Source: Hyphomicrobiales bacterium (GTDB lineage: Bacteria > Pseudomonadota > Alphaproteobacteria > Rhizobiales > Xanthobacteraceae). Taken from it: DNA of 5,998 nt. The stretch spans positions 1-5,998 of the forward strand of contig JACQDO010000183.1 of NCBI GenBank assembly GCA_016201085.1, written 5' to 3'. This document shows positions 5,653 to 5,998 of this stretch, piece by piece. The notes under the pieces were generated by a model. It saw only the letters and a program-made list of their open reading frames with translations. It had not been told where the DNA came from and made no database searches. Numbering within the stretch: position 1 is the stretch's first letter; each line of letters opens with the position of its first letter. A program made the translations under genes and the position numbers.

Positions 5653-5746
5653 TCCCGGCGTTTCATGCCGGCCCGCGGTGGCCCCGCCTAACCCGCAATG
5701 AATTGAATTCGTCAGCGTCGCCAGAGTCTTGGGCCGCGCGCCGGGG

Positions 5747-5763
5747 TTGGCACGGCGTTCGCA
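5747..5763 (+). promoter_or_regulatory. Sigma-54-type promoter for flgI
   Basis: TTGGCACGGCGTTCGCA has a perfect TGGCAC -24 box and a TCGC -12 box. The invariant GG (5749-5750) and GC (5761-5762) are 10 bases apart, as required. The predicted start near 5773 leaves a leader of about 28 nt to the flgI ATG. The first 11 bases are identical to the flgF promoter. Confidence 0.75.
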
Positions 5764-5790
5764 TAACAAGCATCGGTCAACCGTCACATT

Positions 5791-5796
5791 GGGGAG
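5791..5796 (+). promoter_or_regulatory. Ribosome-binding site of flgI
   Basis: GGGGAG lies 5 nt before the ATG at 5802. An in-frame GTG sits directly before that ATG at 5799, but it would be only 2 nt from the site, so the ATG is the better start. Confidence 0.6.
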
Positions 5797-5801
5797 CAGT
5801 G

Positions 5802-5998
5802 ATGACGAGGACGTTGCGGGCCGCGCTCTGCGCGGCATTGATTGGTCTGTTTGTCCCGGTTCACGCCGGGGCGACGTCGCGCATCAAGGACCTCGCCAAT
5901 ATCGAGGGTGTGCGGCAGAACCAGCTCATCGGCTACGGCCTGGTGGTCGGTCTCAACGGCACCGGCGACACCCTCAACAACATCCCCTTCACCAAGCA
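5802..5998 (+). CDS. flgI: FlgI, flagellar P-ring protein (5' part, cut by window end)
   Basis: FlgI is exported to the periplasm by Sec and forms the P ring in the peptidoglycan layer around the distal rod, assisted by FlgA. The visible 65 codons start [22 protein letters not shown], a signal peptide with probable cleavage after VHA. The hallmark mature N-terminus follows: [32 protein letters not shown], then LNNIPFT. The frame is open to the window edge; the full protein is normally about 370 residues. It is divergent from fliX and has its own sigma-54-type promoter instead of being read through from flgH as in enterics. Confidence 0.96.
   Translation, partial: MTRTLRAALCAALIGLFVPVHAGATSRIKDLANIEGVRQNQLIGYGLVVGLNGTGDTLNNIPFTK

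Larger units (their letters stand above)
5554..5801. other. Divergent fliX/flgI control region (no gene seen)
   Basis: This 248-bp gap contains the flgI sigma-54-type promoter, a 17-bp dyad (5636-5652), and a second inverted repeat CCGGC (5655-5659) / GCCGG (5667-5671). I see no small gene. The reading frames crossing it on the minus strand are arginine- and serine-rich with no family resemblance. Confidence 0.55.

Noticed and set aside
5554..5700. Sigma-54 or sigma-70 promoter for fliX on the minus strand
   Set aside because: The only GG-N10-GC match lacks TGGC and TTGC, and the best -35/-10 pair (TTGCCG/TAACCA) is weak, so no fliX promoter is called.
5617..5838. Small minus-strand frame (73 codons) across the fliX/flgI gap
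   Set aside because: It overlaps the flgI start and the sigma-54-type promoter, and its composition (Arg/Ser/Ala-rich) shows no protein-like pattern.

Overview
The window is a high-GC flagellar gene region from an alphaproteobacterium, most likely Hyphomicrobiales (Bradyrhizobium/Rhodopseudomonas/Xanthobacteraceae-like). Three things point there: the gene order (fliL divergent from flgF-flgG-flgA-flgH, then fliX divergent from flgI), the presence of fliX, which is essentially an alphaproteobacterial gene, and an intergenic palindromic repeat of the CATGATCCCGAAAAG / AAACCGGTTT type, which I recall as common in those genomes. Assignments come from reading the translations and are not database-confirmed.

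Layout: 1-84 is an intergenic palindromic repeat. 86-616 (-) is fliL. 617-944 is a divergent control region with a strong sigma-54-type promoter for flgF and a weaker overlapping candidate pointing at fliL. 945-4314 (+) is a compact operon, flgF (proximal rod), flgG (distal rod), flgA (P-ring chaperone) and flgH (L-ring lipoprotein), with 9-21 nt gaps. 4315-4544 holds two facing terminator-like hairpins between convergent flgH and dksA. 4545-4958 (-) is a DksA-family transcription factor with a degenerate zinc site. 5143-5553 (-) is fliX, regulator/assembly checkpoint of the sigma-54 activator FlbD. 5554-5801 carries a second sigma-54-type promoter and an upstream dyad. 5802-end (+) is the first 65 codons of flgI (P-ring).

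How they work together: FlgF and FlgG build the rod, FlgA chaperones FlgI, FlgI and FlgH form the P and L rings around the rod, and FliL sits at the stator/basal body. The flgF and flgI promoters share the string TTGGCACGGCG and both have GGCAAAA-type sites 60-105 bp upstream. This suggests one sigma-54/activator circuit (FlbD-FliX in Caulobacter), with fliX encoded beside one of its probable targets. I see no new system here. The points most worth a second look are the overlapping divergent promoter pair, the shared upstream motif, and the single-cysteine DksA between flgH and flgI.
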